A stretch of 49,424 bases of DNA from Pseudomonadota bacterium (GTDB taxonomy: Bacteria; Pseudomonadota; Gammaproteobacteria; Legionellales; Legionellaceae), in assembly GCA_020161725.1 (NCBI GenBank), contig JAIUOG010000007.1, positions 1 through 49,424 on the forward strand, given 5' to 3'. Position 1 is the first letter of the stretch. Each line of letters opens with the position of its first letter. Shown here one piece after another: positions 18,643-26,579 of the stretch. Both the position numbers and the translations under genes were made by a program. The notes under the pieces are model-generated. The model saw only the letters and a program-made list of their open reading frames with translations. It had not been told where the DNA came from and did no database searches.

Positions 18643-18859
18643 AATAAATCGCGGGGCGTAGGGGAGGGGTAACGCGGGGCGTAGGAGCAGGTAACGCAGG
18701 AAAATGATTTATTCAATAAAGCCCCCACAAGGGATTTTTCTTCCAATTTTGCCCTGTCATTGTTTAAAAAAATGCCAGGCTCACCCAGCGCCTATACGAG
18801 AATCATAGACAATAATTTATGCCATTAGGGCACGGTAGTACGTGGAGTTTTAGGCTATT

Positions 18860-19726
18860 TCAAGGCTGTATCACATTCACTTTGACAAACAAAGTTGAAT
18901 TTTGACTGTACTGATTGCCTGCACTGATGACTTGGCTATTTGAATTAGACATAGGTTCGCCATTTTGAGCACTTGCTAAGGGGACCCATTGGTTTAAAGG
19001 AACCATTATGGTTGTCATAACCTGTTGTTGATCAAAGCTTTGATTCGAGGCTTGGCTATCTTGTTGACGTACGCGGCGCAAGCTTAGTTTGACCTGTTGT
19101 CCTTGTAATTCAGGAGCTACAAGTAAGCCATTTTGTACTAGCCGTCTGTCATAACTAACCCCCGACTGCCAGAATCCAATACCTGCAGAACTTAATACGG
19201 GTTGATCTTGACCTGTACTTACAAAAGCAGATTCGCCATTCATCACTGTTACCGATTGATTTTGAGGCTCGGTATTTGCACCATTGGTACTAATGCTGAT
19301 TGAATTATCATCTTGATTATTTAACCAATTGATATCCCCTTGGTGAATGGTAATTTGGAAACTGACAGGCGGTACATCTAATTTATGAAGAATGACACGA
19401 AGTTGAGTTAGAGTATCTGGACTAACTTTTACAATTAATGTTTGGCCGGAGCCTGTGATTTGCTCACCATTTTGTAAAATAGGCTGCACTAGCTGGATGA
19501 TTTTATCTGCATTTTGATAATTTAAAGAAATGACTTTGGTGATGAGGTCAGAGTCTGCAAAAGATGGATGTATAAATAAACAAAAACTAATTAGCCAGGT
19601 ACATCCAAGTTTTTTCAAAATATTAATTGTAGCCTGGGTGGAGAGCCTTTGGCTCGTAACTCGGGTTTCACTTTGTTTCACGCTGGCTATATTTTTAAGA
19701 TATTGAAAGGAACCGGGTATATGCAC
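18860..19726 (-). CDS. Exported secretin N-domain-like protein with repeat-encoded N-terminal extension
   Basis: The preferred start is a GTG at 19726 with an ideal AAGGAG six bases ahead, giving 288 residues. A TTG at 19618 would start at the signal peptide (LKKLGCTWLISFCLFIHPSFA) but has no ribosome site. After the signal peptide comes a single secretin N-type domain (ISLNYQNADKIIQLVQPIL ... LRVILHKLDVPP), like the N1 domains of GspD or PilQ, then a region ending in repeated beta-strand-like segments. There is no secretin barrel. Residues about 12-33 are encoded by a dispersed palindromic repeat (19628-19691). It could be an accessory protein of a type II secretion or pilus system; no partner genes are adjacent. 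Confidence 0.65.
   Translation of the reverse strand: MHIPGSFQYLKNIASVKQSETRVTSQRLSTQATINILKKLGCTWLISFCLFIHPSFADSDLITKVISLNYQNADKIIQLVQPILQNGEQITGSGQTLIVKVSPDTLTQLRVILHKLDVPPVSFQITIHQGDINWLNNQDDNSISISTNGANTEPQNQSVTVMNGESAFVSTGQDQPVLSSAGIGFWQSGVSYDRRLVQNGLLVAPELQGQQVKLSLRRVRQQDSQASNQSFDQQQVMTTIMVPLNQWVPLASAQNGEPMSNSNSQVISAGNQYSQNSTLFVKVNVIQP
19628..19691. repeat. TGTAGCCTGGGTG palindromic repeat inside a coding region
   Basis: Inverted ends TGTAGCCTGGGTG and CACGCTGGCTATA enclose a hairpin AGAGCCTTTGGCTCGT. It belongs to the same family as 23082, 28180, 28311 and 46124. It lies in frame within the N-terminal part of the secretin-N-like gene. Confidence 0.7.
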
Positions 19727-19798
19727 GAGACACTCCTTGTCTTTTTTTAAAAAGTTTAGCACAGTAATTAAATATTAATTAAACAATTAATTGATAAC

Positions 19799-19827
19799 TT
19801 GGTCTTTGCCTAAAATTTAGCTATAAT
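19799..19827 (+). promoter_or_regulatory. Putative promoter of the phosphate transport pair
   Basis: TTGGTC (19799-19804), 17 bases, then a perfect TATAAT (19822-19827), 34 bases before the start of the DUF47 gene. Confidence 0.5.
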
Positions 19828-19861
19828 CAGTTAATTCTCATGCTAACTATGTACTTTACAT

Positions 19862-20533
19862 ATGGGTAGTATCTTCAATATGTTTGGGCCTTCACCTATT
19901 AGGCCTATTGAACAACACATGCGTAAGGCACATCAATGTGCTAAGCAGTTGTCACCTTTTTTTGAAGCCGTTTTAAAACAAGACTGGGCTCTTGCTAGCA
20001 GCATCAAAGATAAGTTGTCAGCACTTGAAAAAGAAGCGGATGTTATCAAGCGCGATTTGCGCCTTCATCTACCTACAGGCTTATTCTTGCCTGTATCGCG
20101 TACGGATTTACTCGAATTACTCAGTGCTCAAGATAGAATTGCTAATAAAGCAGAGGACATTGCAGGTTTAATCATAGGCCGCAAAATGCACATCCCTGAA
20201 AAGATAGCGACTTTAATCTTGCCTTTTTTACATTGTTGTTTGGATGCATCTAAACAAGCCTGCCAGGCAATTAATGAGCTTGATGAATTATTAGAAAGTG
20301 GTTTCCGTGGCTCCGAGGTTAAGATCGTAGAAGAAATGATTATGCGCCTTGATAATATTGAGCATGAAAGTGATAGAATGCTCGCGGAACTTCGCCATAC
20401 CATCTTTGAATTGGAAAAAGATTTGCCTGCCATCGAGGTAGTATTTCTTTATAAATTAGTCCAATGGATTGGGGACTTAGCTGATCACGCCCAAACGGTA
20501 GGTGGTCGGTTGCAAATTCTTATTGCCAGGTAA
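19862..20533 (+). CDS. DUF47 / PhoU-like phosphate transport regulator
   Basis: A 223-residue all-helical protein of the DUF47 (TIGR00153) family, related to PhoU. Helical repeats include IEQHMRKAHQCAKQLSPFFE and EMIMRLDNIEHESDRMLAEL, the latter holding the ExxxD-like metal-binding pattern of PhoU proteins. These proteins are almost always encoded just before a Pit phosphate transporter and are thought to modulate it. Here the pit gene follows 10 bases later. No clear Shine-Dalgarno precedes the ATG. Confidence 0.9.
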   Translation: MGSIFNMFGPSPIRPIEQHMRKAHQCAKQLSPFFEAVLKQDWALASSIKDKLSALEKEADVIKRDLRLHLPTGLFLPVSRTDLLELLSAQDRIANKAEDIAGLIIGRKMHIPEKIATLILPFLHCCLDASKQACQAINELDELLESGFRGSEVKIVEEMIMRLDNIEHESDRMLAELRHTIFELEKDLPAIEVVFLYKLVQWIGDLADHAQTVGGRLQILIAR

Positions 20534-20543
20534 ATAAACTTCT

Positions 20544-21797
20544 ATGGATTACTCTACTTTTTTATTCTTTTTTGCAATAGCGCTTTGTTTTTTCATGACT
20601 TTTGGGGTTGGAGCCAATGATCTTGCTAATGTCATGAGTACAACTATGGGTTCTAAAGCAATTACTGTCCGTCAAGCAATGGTAATTGCCGTTGTCTTTG
20701 AATTTGCTGGTGCCTTTTTAGGCGGTAGTGGTGTAACTGAAACCATGCGTGATGGGATTATTAATAGTTCTGAGCTTTCTAGTCAGCCGCTTGTCCTTAT
20801 TGAGGGTATGTTAGCTGTTTTATTAGCTTGTACAATTTGGATGAATTTAGCTAGCTTTCTAGGCGTGCCTGTTTCAATTACGAATGCCTTAGTTGGTTCT
20901 ATGGTTGGATTTGGTGCTGTTGTTTTAGGAGCTGATGCTATTCATTGGGAGCAGGTATCACATATTGCTATTGGTTGGGTAACATCGCCTTTAATTTCAG
21001 GTATTACGGGCTATGCTTTATTTTTATCTATCCAGCAAACGATTTTTATTCGCCCAAATCCTTTGGAAAGAGCAAAGGTTTATATTCCTATCTATCTTTT
21101 TTTAGTGGGTTCTATTTTATCTTTCATTACCGTTTTTAAGGGCTTAAAACATTTTGATATTGAATTAAATCTGACACAAAATTTAGTTGTTACCCTAGCA
21201 ACGAGTCTTTTTATCACCATACTTGGTCTTCTCTTTATTAAAAGAATTCCTGAGGTTGCTAAAATTAGAAGAAGAGAGCGTTTCATCCAAGTTGAAAAAT
21301 ATTTTGCTGTACTAATGGCATTGACTGCTTGTGCTATGGTTTTTGCGCATGGTTCTAATGATGTCGCTTTGGCTGTGGGGCCTTTAACCATCATCTATAG
21401 TATTATCACTGCTGCCAATGAGCCCTTTGGTGTCAATAATTATCCCGCTTGGATTATTTTCTTAGGCTGTTTTGGGGTCGTGGTTGGCTTTTTAGTTTAT
21501 GGACGAAAAGTGATAGAGACTGTGGGTAGTTCGATTACTGCTTTAACACCAAGTAGAGCCTTCGCTGCAACCCTTGCTGCCGCAACTACGGTAGTTGTTG
21601 CAACAAGCACAGGAATTCCTGTTTCAGCAACACAAACTTTAGTAGGAGCTGTATTAGGCGTAGGGTTAGCGCGCGGTATAGGTGCTTTAAACTTAATTGT
21701 TATTCGTAATATTTTTATGTCTTGGGTGCTAACTTTACCTGTAGCATCCTTGCTAACAATTTTATCCTATAAAGTACTGCATATGGCTCTGGGTTAG
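20544..21797 (+). CDS. pitA: Inorganic phosphate transporter, Pit family
   Basis: A 417-residue polytopic membrane protein with about ten helices. The two Pit signature repeats are visible: GANDLANVMSTTMGSKAI near the N-terminus and HGSNDVALAVGPL in the second half, with a third conserved element SATQTLVGAVLGVGLARG. It carries out low-affinity, proton-coupled uptake of phosphate (as metal phosphate). It forms an operon with the DUF47 gene. Its stop overlaps that of the small minus-strand gene beyond. Confidence 0.93.
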   Translation: MDYSTFLFFFAIALCFFMTFGVGANDLANVMSTTMGSKAITVRQAMVIAVVFEFAGAFLGGSGVTETMRDGIINSSELSSQPLVLIEGMLAVLLACTIWMNLASFLGVPVSITNALVGSMVGFGAVVLGADAIHWEQVSHIAIGWVTSPLISGITGYALFLSIQQTIFIRPNPLERAKVYIPIYLFLVGSILSFITVFKGLKHFDIELNLTQNLVVTLATSLFITILGLLFIKRIPEVAKIRRRERFIQVEKYFAVLMALTACAMVFAHGSNDVALAVGPLTIIYSIITAANEPFGVNNYPAWIIFLGCFGVVVGFLVYGRKVIETVGSSITALTPSRAFAATLAAATTVVVATSTGIPVSATQTLVGAVLGVGLARGIGALNLIVIRNIFMSWVLTLPVASLLTILSYKVLHMALG

Positions 21798-21979
21798 AAA
21801 TCTTCCCAGATTTCCCCATTTTCATCTTTGTGCTTAGCATTATCACGAAGGTTAGCAATACGTTTATGCTTTTCAATTTCTTTGATTTGAGACGCTGTTT
21901 TTTTGTGCTTAGCATCAAATTCAAAAAGGAATTTATCGTAGGGGCTTACATAGGATTTATCAATATCGTTATTGTTCAT
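21794..21979 (-). CDS. Small conserved protein, CBU_0585-type
   Basis: A 61-residue hydrophilic, charged protein, taking the ATG at 21979 (MNNNDIDKSYVSPYDKFLFE) rather than the one at 21997. The pattern DIDKSYVSPYDKFLFEFD, then KEIEKHKRIANLRD and a C-terminal WEDF resembles a small protein family I recall from Coxiella and Legionella (CBU_0585 family), of unknown function. It overlaps the pitA stop by four bases in convergent orientation. Confidence 0.6.
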   Translation of the reverse strand: MNNNDIDKSYVSPYDKFLFEFDAKHKKTASQIKEIEKHKRIANLRDNAKHKDENGEIWEDF

Positions 21980-22076
21980 AATTGATTTAAAATTCATTTT
22001 ATTTAATCGAACTGCAATTTTAGCGAATTTTAACCAAAGTTACCATGCTAGTTATTATATAAAAGAAGGAAAAAAT

Positions 22077-23057
22077 ATGTCTCTTAAAAAAGCAGAGTTA
22101 CACGTCCATCTAGAAGGAACTATATCTCCTTCGCTAGCGCTTAAATTAGCTAAGCGTAATCAAATAGAATTAGTGCCAAGTATTTTTTCAGAAGATAAAG
22201 AAAGTTATCGCTATGATGATTTTCTCGCTTTTTTAAAGGCCTATGATGATGTGGCTGCTGTTATAAAAAAACCTGAAGATTATTATGATATTACCTTTGA
22301 TTATCTGAGCCAAAATGCAAAAAAAGGGGCTATTTATATCGAAATGATGTATTCGCCTGATCATGCTGAACAATCAAGTAATATTCCATCAAAAGAGCAT
22401 CTTAAAGCGATTAAAGAAGCCATAGATGATGCAGAAAAGCAGTTTAATGTAGTCGGACGTATTATTATGACAGCCGTTCGTCATTATGGTGAAGAGGCTG
22501 CAATTAAGGTAGCTAAACAGGCCTTAAAAGAAGATATGCCTTATATCGTAGGTTTTGGTTTGGGTGGTGATGAAATTAATTTTCCACCTAAAATATTTGC
22601 TAAGGCTTATGAAATTGCAGCAGCAGGTGGTCTTGCTTGCACTGTTCATGCAGGTGAATTTGCTGATGCAGATGGTATGTTAGAAGCAATGAAATATTTA
22701 CCTATCAAGCGGATTGGACATGGTGTAAAAGGAATACATTCTTTAGACACTTTAAAACAATTAAGAGATAAGGGAATTGCATTAGAACTTTGCCCATCAA
22801 GCAATGTGGCTTTAGGCTTGTACGACAATATTATGTTACATCCTTTACCCAAATTTAAAGAAGAGGGCATTCGTTTCTCTATTAATTCAGATGATCCGCC
22901 ATTTTTCCGCACCCATTTAGCAAGGGAATACGAGCTTGTACAAAAGCATTTTGATTATAGCGAAGGGGAAATGAATCAGATAACTTCAATGGCTATAGAT
23001 GATGCCTTTGCTGATGAAAAAACAAAGGCAAAACTTAAAAAACAGATAGAAGCTTAA
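22077..23057 (+). CDS. add: Adenosine deaminase
   Basis: A 326-residue metal-dependent amidohydrolase. The start is the ATG at 22077 behind AGAAGGA, giving MSLKKAELHVHLEG; a longer frame from 21972 lacks a ribosome site. Zinc and catalytic motifs are HVHLEG (His9, His11), TVHAGE, RIGHGV and NSDDPPFF. It deaminates adenosine (and deoxyadenosine) to inosine in purine salvage, useful to an intracellular bacterium drawing on host nucleosides. It stands alone between convergent and repeat sequences. Confidence 0.92.
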   Translation: MSLKKAELHVHLEGTISPSLALKLAKRNQIELVPSIFSEDKESYRYDDFLAFLKAYDDVAAVIKKPEDYYDITFDYLSQNAKKGAIYIEMMYSPDHAEQSSNIPSKEHLKAIKEAIDDAEKQFNVVGRIIMTAVRHYGEEAAIKVAKQALKEDMPYIVGFGLGGDEINFPPKIFAKAYEIAAAGGLACTVHAGEFADADGMLEAMKYLPIKRIGHGVKGIHSLDTLKQLRDKGIALELCPSSNVALGLYDNIMLHPLPKFKEEGIRFSINSDDPPFFRTHLAREYELVQKHFDYSEGEMNQITSMAIDDAFADEKTKAKLKKQIEA

Positions 23058-23081
23058 GTTGCTCATCTCTATTTGAGCCAA

Positions 23082-23117
23082 TATAGCCTGGATGGAGCAT
23101 GTCGAAATCCAGGTTGC
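23082..23117 (+). repeat. Partial TATAGCCTGGATGGAG repeat
   Basis: A partial copy (TATAGCCTGGATGGAGCATG ... GAAATCCAGGTTGC) of the palindromic family found at 19628, 28180, 28311 and 46124. The rest of the gap up to 23268 shows no gene. Confidence 0.55.
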
Positions 23118-23268
23118 TTTTACGGGGATTAGAGTGCCTCGTCGAGGCTTCGATATATCTTGCGCAACTCGAATTTAAAGTAGCCTTGACAACCATCAAG
23201 CCTCGGTTGTGTTTCACTGTACCAAGGCTTAAATATTCGCTTTAGGAAATTAATTGGGTGTTTAATTT

Positions 23269-23604
23269 TTATTCATCTTTGTAATTAGGGCCTAAACTAA
23301 TATTTTTTCTAGTAATAGTGCCTAGTTTTTGTACTTCGTTTGTAAAAGTCGATACTTTTGATTTAACACAAAGATTAACATTCTCTTTAATGACTAGACC
23401 ATTAATTTTAGTGCCTTTGGAGAGTGATAAACAGCTGCCAACGTTGAAGAATTCAAGTGAAACTTTAGTTGGGCTATGATTGACAGTATGTATTTTACCT
23501 GTTGAATCAGCAAAATTAAAAACACCTGTCCAGTCTTCATTGCCTGCGTAGCTAACTGCTGATGTTAGAATTAAACCCGCTAAGAACGTATTTTTTAAAA
23601 GCAT
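23269..23604 (-). CDS. Small exported protein of unknown function
   Basis: A 111-residue protein with a clear signal peptide (MLLKNTFLAGLILTSAVSYA, cleaved before GNEDW). The mature part is about 90 residues with two cysteines that could form a disulfide (Cys in VGSCLSLS and NLCVKSK). I do not recognise a family. It stands alone, with AGGAG seven bases before its start, and is flanked by AT-rich DNA. It could be a small periplasmic or secreted protein. Confidence 0.65.
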   Translation of the reverse strand: MLLKNTFLAGLILTSAVSYAGNEDWTGVFNFADSTGKIHTVNHSPTKVSLEFFNVGSCLSLSKGTKINGLVIKENVNLCVKSKVSTFTNEVQKLGTITRKNISLGPNYKDE

Positions 23605-23817
23605 TTTTTGACTCCTTTATTAAAACTGAACCGATTATTAGATTATCATTTAAATTTGTCAAGGTGGGTTTTTTTTTATTGATTAGGTAATTTATAAGCA
23701 CTTTGGAGTGCGCATATAGTTAAAGTAAAAGTTATTTACATTTAAAAATAAAAATGATATCGCCAAAACTTCATCAACAACGTTATAATGCAATCTTAAT
23801 AACCGATTATATCTACT

Positions 23818-24087
23818 ATGCGTTCCATTATCTTTGCCCTAATAGTTGCTCTCGTTGGCCTACAATATAAGTTATGGTTAGGCGATGGCGGTATTTTTCA
23901 ATGGATTGATCTTCATAAGAAATTAAATACCCAAATAGAACAAAATGAGAAATTAGTTGCACGTAATCACGCAATTGAAGCAGATATTGAAGAGTTAAAA
24001 TCGGGGGCACAAGCTTTAGAAGAACAGGCACGCTCGGAATTAGGCATGGTTAAAGAAGGTGAGGTTTATTACCAATTTGTCGATTAA
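23818..24087 (+). CDS. ftsB: Cell division protein FtsB
   Basis: An 89-residue bitopic protein: short cytoplasmic N-terminus, one membrane helix (about 3-20, IIFALIVALVGLQYKLW), then a coiled coil (33-72) and the conserved tail EEQARSELGMVKEGEVYYQ. FtsB forms the FtsQLB complex that activates septal peptidoglycan synthesis. In many gammaproteobacteria ispD follows ftsB; here the next gene is a convergent mevalonate kinase, six bases from the ftsB stop. Confidence 0.93.
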   Translation: MRSIIFALIVALVGLQYKLWLGDGGIFQWIDLHKKLNTQIEQNEKLVARNHAIEADIEELKSGAQALEEQARSELGMVKEGEVYYQFVD

Positions 24088-24093
24088 CTATTT

Positions 24094-24978
24094 TTAAAGC
24101 GCGATTAATTCCATGGCCAAATCATTTGTAGGCTTTCTATCCCAAAGACTTAATACATAACCTCCTCCTCCTGAGCCAGTTGGCTTGCAAGCTAAGGCAC
24201 CCTGTTGAGTTAAAATAGTCATATGATTTTCTAGTGTTTCAGAAATTAATCCCCATGCCTTAAAGCAATTTAGGGCTTCATCCAAAGCTTCCTTTAATTG
24301 CTGAATTGCAGACTCATCTTGAGTAAGTGCTTGTTGGGCTTTAAGTACAGCTTTATGCATTCTTTCATCTATGCCTGATGCTTTTAGTGAATCTGCTTGC
24401 CAAATTTCTTTAACTTGATTGATACAATGAGAGGTGATACCAACTTGTCCACAATTAGAAAGATACCATTGGGGTTGCCAATTTTGGCTAAGAGGGCTGA
24501 TTTTACCATTTTGAAAGTAAATACCTAATTCAGTAGATACTCCAGCAATATCTAAGCCACTTGATTTTCCATGAAAAAGATCTTCTAAATTTTTTGCAAA
24601 GGCAAAGACAGAACCGACATTTAGTAATTTTTGAGCAACAAACCATCTTGCCATGGCAACACAAAGGGCTGCTGAGGCTCCCATGCCAGCACCCACAGGA
24701 ATGTCGCAATATAAATGAAAATGGCCTGAAACTTCGTTTAATGATTTACCTAATAGTTGCTGGCCATGCTCTAAAACTGACCAAAACAAAAGATGAATAT
24801 CAGAGCCTGTGTCACCTTCGTAGCTCGCACTAAGGTTTGCAGCCGATGCTTTGAAATCAAGTTGTAGTTTTTTCTGTTTAACAGGAAATACGAGGGCTGC
24901 CTTACCTCTTAAAACAGCATGTTCGCCAGCCAGAATCCATTTACCAAAGGTCGTTGTTTGAAAATCATAAAATGTCAT
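24094..24978 (-). CDS. mvk: Mevalonate kinase
   Basis: A 294-residue GHMP kinase. Motif 1 is GKWILAGEHAVLRGKAALVFP (GEHAV type), the ATP-binding motif 2 is PVGAGMGASAALCVA (about 94-108), FHGKSSGLDIAGV matches the mevalonate-kinase KxSGxD element with the catalytic Asp, and motif 3 is KPTGSGGGGYVLSL near the C-terminus. It phosphorylates mevalonate to 5-phosphomevalonate. It overlaps mvaD by 14 bases and is the last gene of the pal-cpoB-queE-mvaD-mvk run. Confidence 0.88.
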   Translation of the reverse strand: MTFYDFQTTTFGKWILAGEHAVLRGKAALVFPVKQKKLQLDFKASAANLSASYEGDTGSDIHLLFWSVLEHGQQLLGKSLNEVSGHFHLYCDIPVGAGMGASAALCVAMARWFVAQKLLNVGSVFAFAKNLEDLFHGKSSGLDIAGVSTELGIYFQNGKISPLSQNWQPQWYLSNCGQVGITSHCINQVKEIWQADSLKASGIDERMHKAVLKAQQALTQDESAIQQLKEALDEALNCFKAWGLISETLENHMTILTQQGALACKPTGSGGGGYVLSLWDRKPTNDLAMELIAL

Positions 24979-25912
24979 AATTACCTACAAGGTATTGCTG
25001 CTTGAATTCGTCTGCCAGCTCTTTTTGATTAGCGCGATAGAGTAAATGAATATTGGGGCCTGCATCCATAGTGACAAGAGGGCCATCGCCTTTTGTTTGC
25101 CAAAAATTTTGTATTTTTTGCAATAAGTCTTCACTTTCTTTAGTAATATAAGAAAAAGGCTCTTTGGCTGATGAAAAAAGATGGTGCATATCTTGAAATT
25201 CTTGCCAGCAAATTTGATAGGCATTATGCCAATCACTTACTGCAAAAGCATCTAACAGTCTTTTTAAGTTATCCGTCGCTCTTTGGCTTCGGCCTTTATA
25301 ATTTGAACTATCTTTTACTAATTTATGAGCCAAAGAAGATGAGACTTCTTTTTCTTCATGGCTAATAATAATAACTTGATGGATTAGATCCTTGAAAGGA
25401 AGGTCTATGGCTTTTACCTCTTTCTCTTCCCATAGAGCCCAAGGAGAAAAGAAAGAGCGGCAAGATGAGCCAGAGCCTTGCATGCTTAAAAAAGCTTGTT
25501 CTTCGATACTCAAAGGCAATTCTTTTTTGAGTTCAGCAATTGCTAGGCACGCCACTTTTGTCAGCGCTGCAAAACTCGAAGCAGAAGAGGCTAAGCCTGA
25601 ACCATGAGGAAAATTATTGGTAGAACGAACAATGAAAGCACCCTCAAAATTTAAAGCCTTTTTAATACGAGCTAAATGGAGCAAAAAGCGTTCTTGTCCT
25701 TTTGCGGATAACTGAAAAGGTTGGCCTCCCGGAATAGATAGGGGTTCCCAAAAATCCTGTTTCCCGGGGCTAAGCTCTAGAGATACAGTGCTTACAAGAT
25801 TAGGGAGCGTATAAGATAAGGAAGGATTATCTGGAATATTAGCTTCACTATCTTTTTTGCCCATATATTTTATTAGAGCAATATTAGAGGGTGCTTTAGC
25901 AAGCCATTGCAT
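24965..25912 (-). CDS. mvaD: Diphosphomevalonate decarboxylase
   Basis: A 315-residue GHMP-superfamily enzyme with the characteristic N-terminus APSNIALIKYMGKKD and NIPDNPSLSYTL, and the ATP motif NNFPHGSGLASSASSFAAL. The segment MQGSGSSCRSFF matches the conserved GSGSACRSL of the family. It makes isopentenyl diphosphate from 5-diphosphomevalonate with ATP hydrolysis and loss of CO2. It lies 13 bases after queE and overlaps the mevalonate kinase gene. Confidence 0.95.
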   Translation of the reverse strand: MQWLAKAPSNIALIKYMGKKDSEANIPDNPSLSYTLPNLVSTVSLELSPGKQDFWEPLSIPGGQPFQLSAKGQERFLLHLARIKKALNFEGAFIVRSTNNFPHGSGLASSASSFAALTKVACLAIAELKKELPLSIEEQAFLSMQGSGSSCRSFFSPWALWEEKEVKAIDLPFKDLIHQVIIISHEEKEVSSSLAHKLVKDSSNYKGRSQRATDNLKRLLDAFAVSDWHNAYQICWQEFQDMHHLFSSAKEPFSYITKESEDLLQKIQNFWQTKGDGPLVTMDAGPNIHLLYRANQKELADEFKQQYLVGNYDIL

Positions 25913-25925
25913 AATTTGCTCCTAT

Positions 25926-26579
25926 TTAACGGCCAGGTTCATCATTCCAAAGAATTTTATGAAGTTGAATTTGGAAACGTACTTTAAGTTTATCATTCAC
26001 TATCCAATCTGCCAGTTCCTGCGGGTTTAATTGCCCCCAGCTCGGAGAAAATAGGAGTTGTACTCTTTCAGCTAATTGATATTCTTCAATGATTTGGCAA
26101 GCCCAATCATAGTCATTGCGACTACATAGTACGAATTTAATCTGATCAGAGGGTTTAAGATGCTCCAGATTTGAAAACAAGTTTTTAGATTCCTCTTTAG
26201 AATCCGGCGTTTTTAAATCCATGACGATCATTACTCGTGAGTCAATTTCTGCTATATCTCTAGCGCCACTTGTTTCTATAGATACTTTATAACCTAGGTC
26301 GCATAACTTTTCTAATAAAGTAATGCAGCCAGGTTGCGCAAGGGGTTCGCCACCTGTTACACAGACATATTGGCAGTCAAAAGATTCAACTGTTTTTAAG
26401 ATCTTTTCCATTGGAGTTAATTGGCCACCATTAAAGGCATAAGCAGTATCGCAATACTGGCAGCGAAGTGGACAACCGGTTAACCTAACAAAAACAGTGG
26501 GTAAACCCACTGTAGTTGATTCACCTTGTAAGGAATGAAAAATTTCAGTAATACGTAATTCATTTGCAAAAGACTTCAT
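25926..26579 (-). CDS. queE: 7-carboxy-7-deazaguanine synthase QueE
   Basis: A 217-residue radical-SAM enzyme of the usual QueE length. The motif CPLRCQYC (CxxxCxxC) binds the 4Fe-4S cluster, preceded by FHSLQGEST and followed by VTGGEPLAQ. It ring-contracts 6-carboxytetrahydropterin in queuosine biosynthesis. Its ATG overlaps the cpoB stop by four bases; the pal-cpoB-queE order is common in gammaproteobacteria. Confidence 0.95.
   Translation of the reverse strand: MKSFANELRITEIFHSLQGESTTVGLPTVFVRLTGCPLRCQYCDTAYAFNGGQLTPMEKILKTVESFDCQYVCVTGGEPLAQPGCITLLEKLCDLGYKVSIETSGARDIAEIDSRVMIVMDLKTPDSKEESKNLFSNLEHLKPSDQIKFVLCSRNDYDWACQIIEEYQLAERVQLLFSPSWGQLNPQELADWIVNDKLKVRFQIQLHKILWNDEPGR

Larger units (their letters stand above)
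18351..18656 (+). repeat. CCCCGCG hairpin repeat interrupted by a mobile element
   Basis: The left half CCCCGCG (18351-18357) and the right half CGCGGGG with GCGTAGG flank (18650-18662) would form a perfect palindrome CCCCGCG-AATAAAT-CGCGGGG if the bases between 18365 and 18649 were removed. The same repeat in uninterrupted form occurs at 47508-47528, with loop AACAAGT. Confidence 0.75.

Noticed and set aside
21092..21394. A minus-strand ORF of 100 codons inside pitA
   Set aside because: It is an antisense shadow in the middle of a well-conserved transporter.
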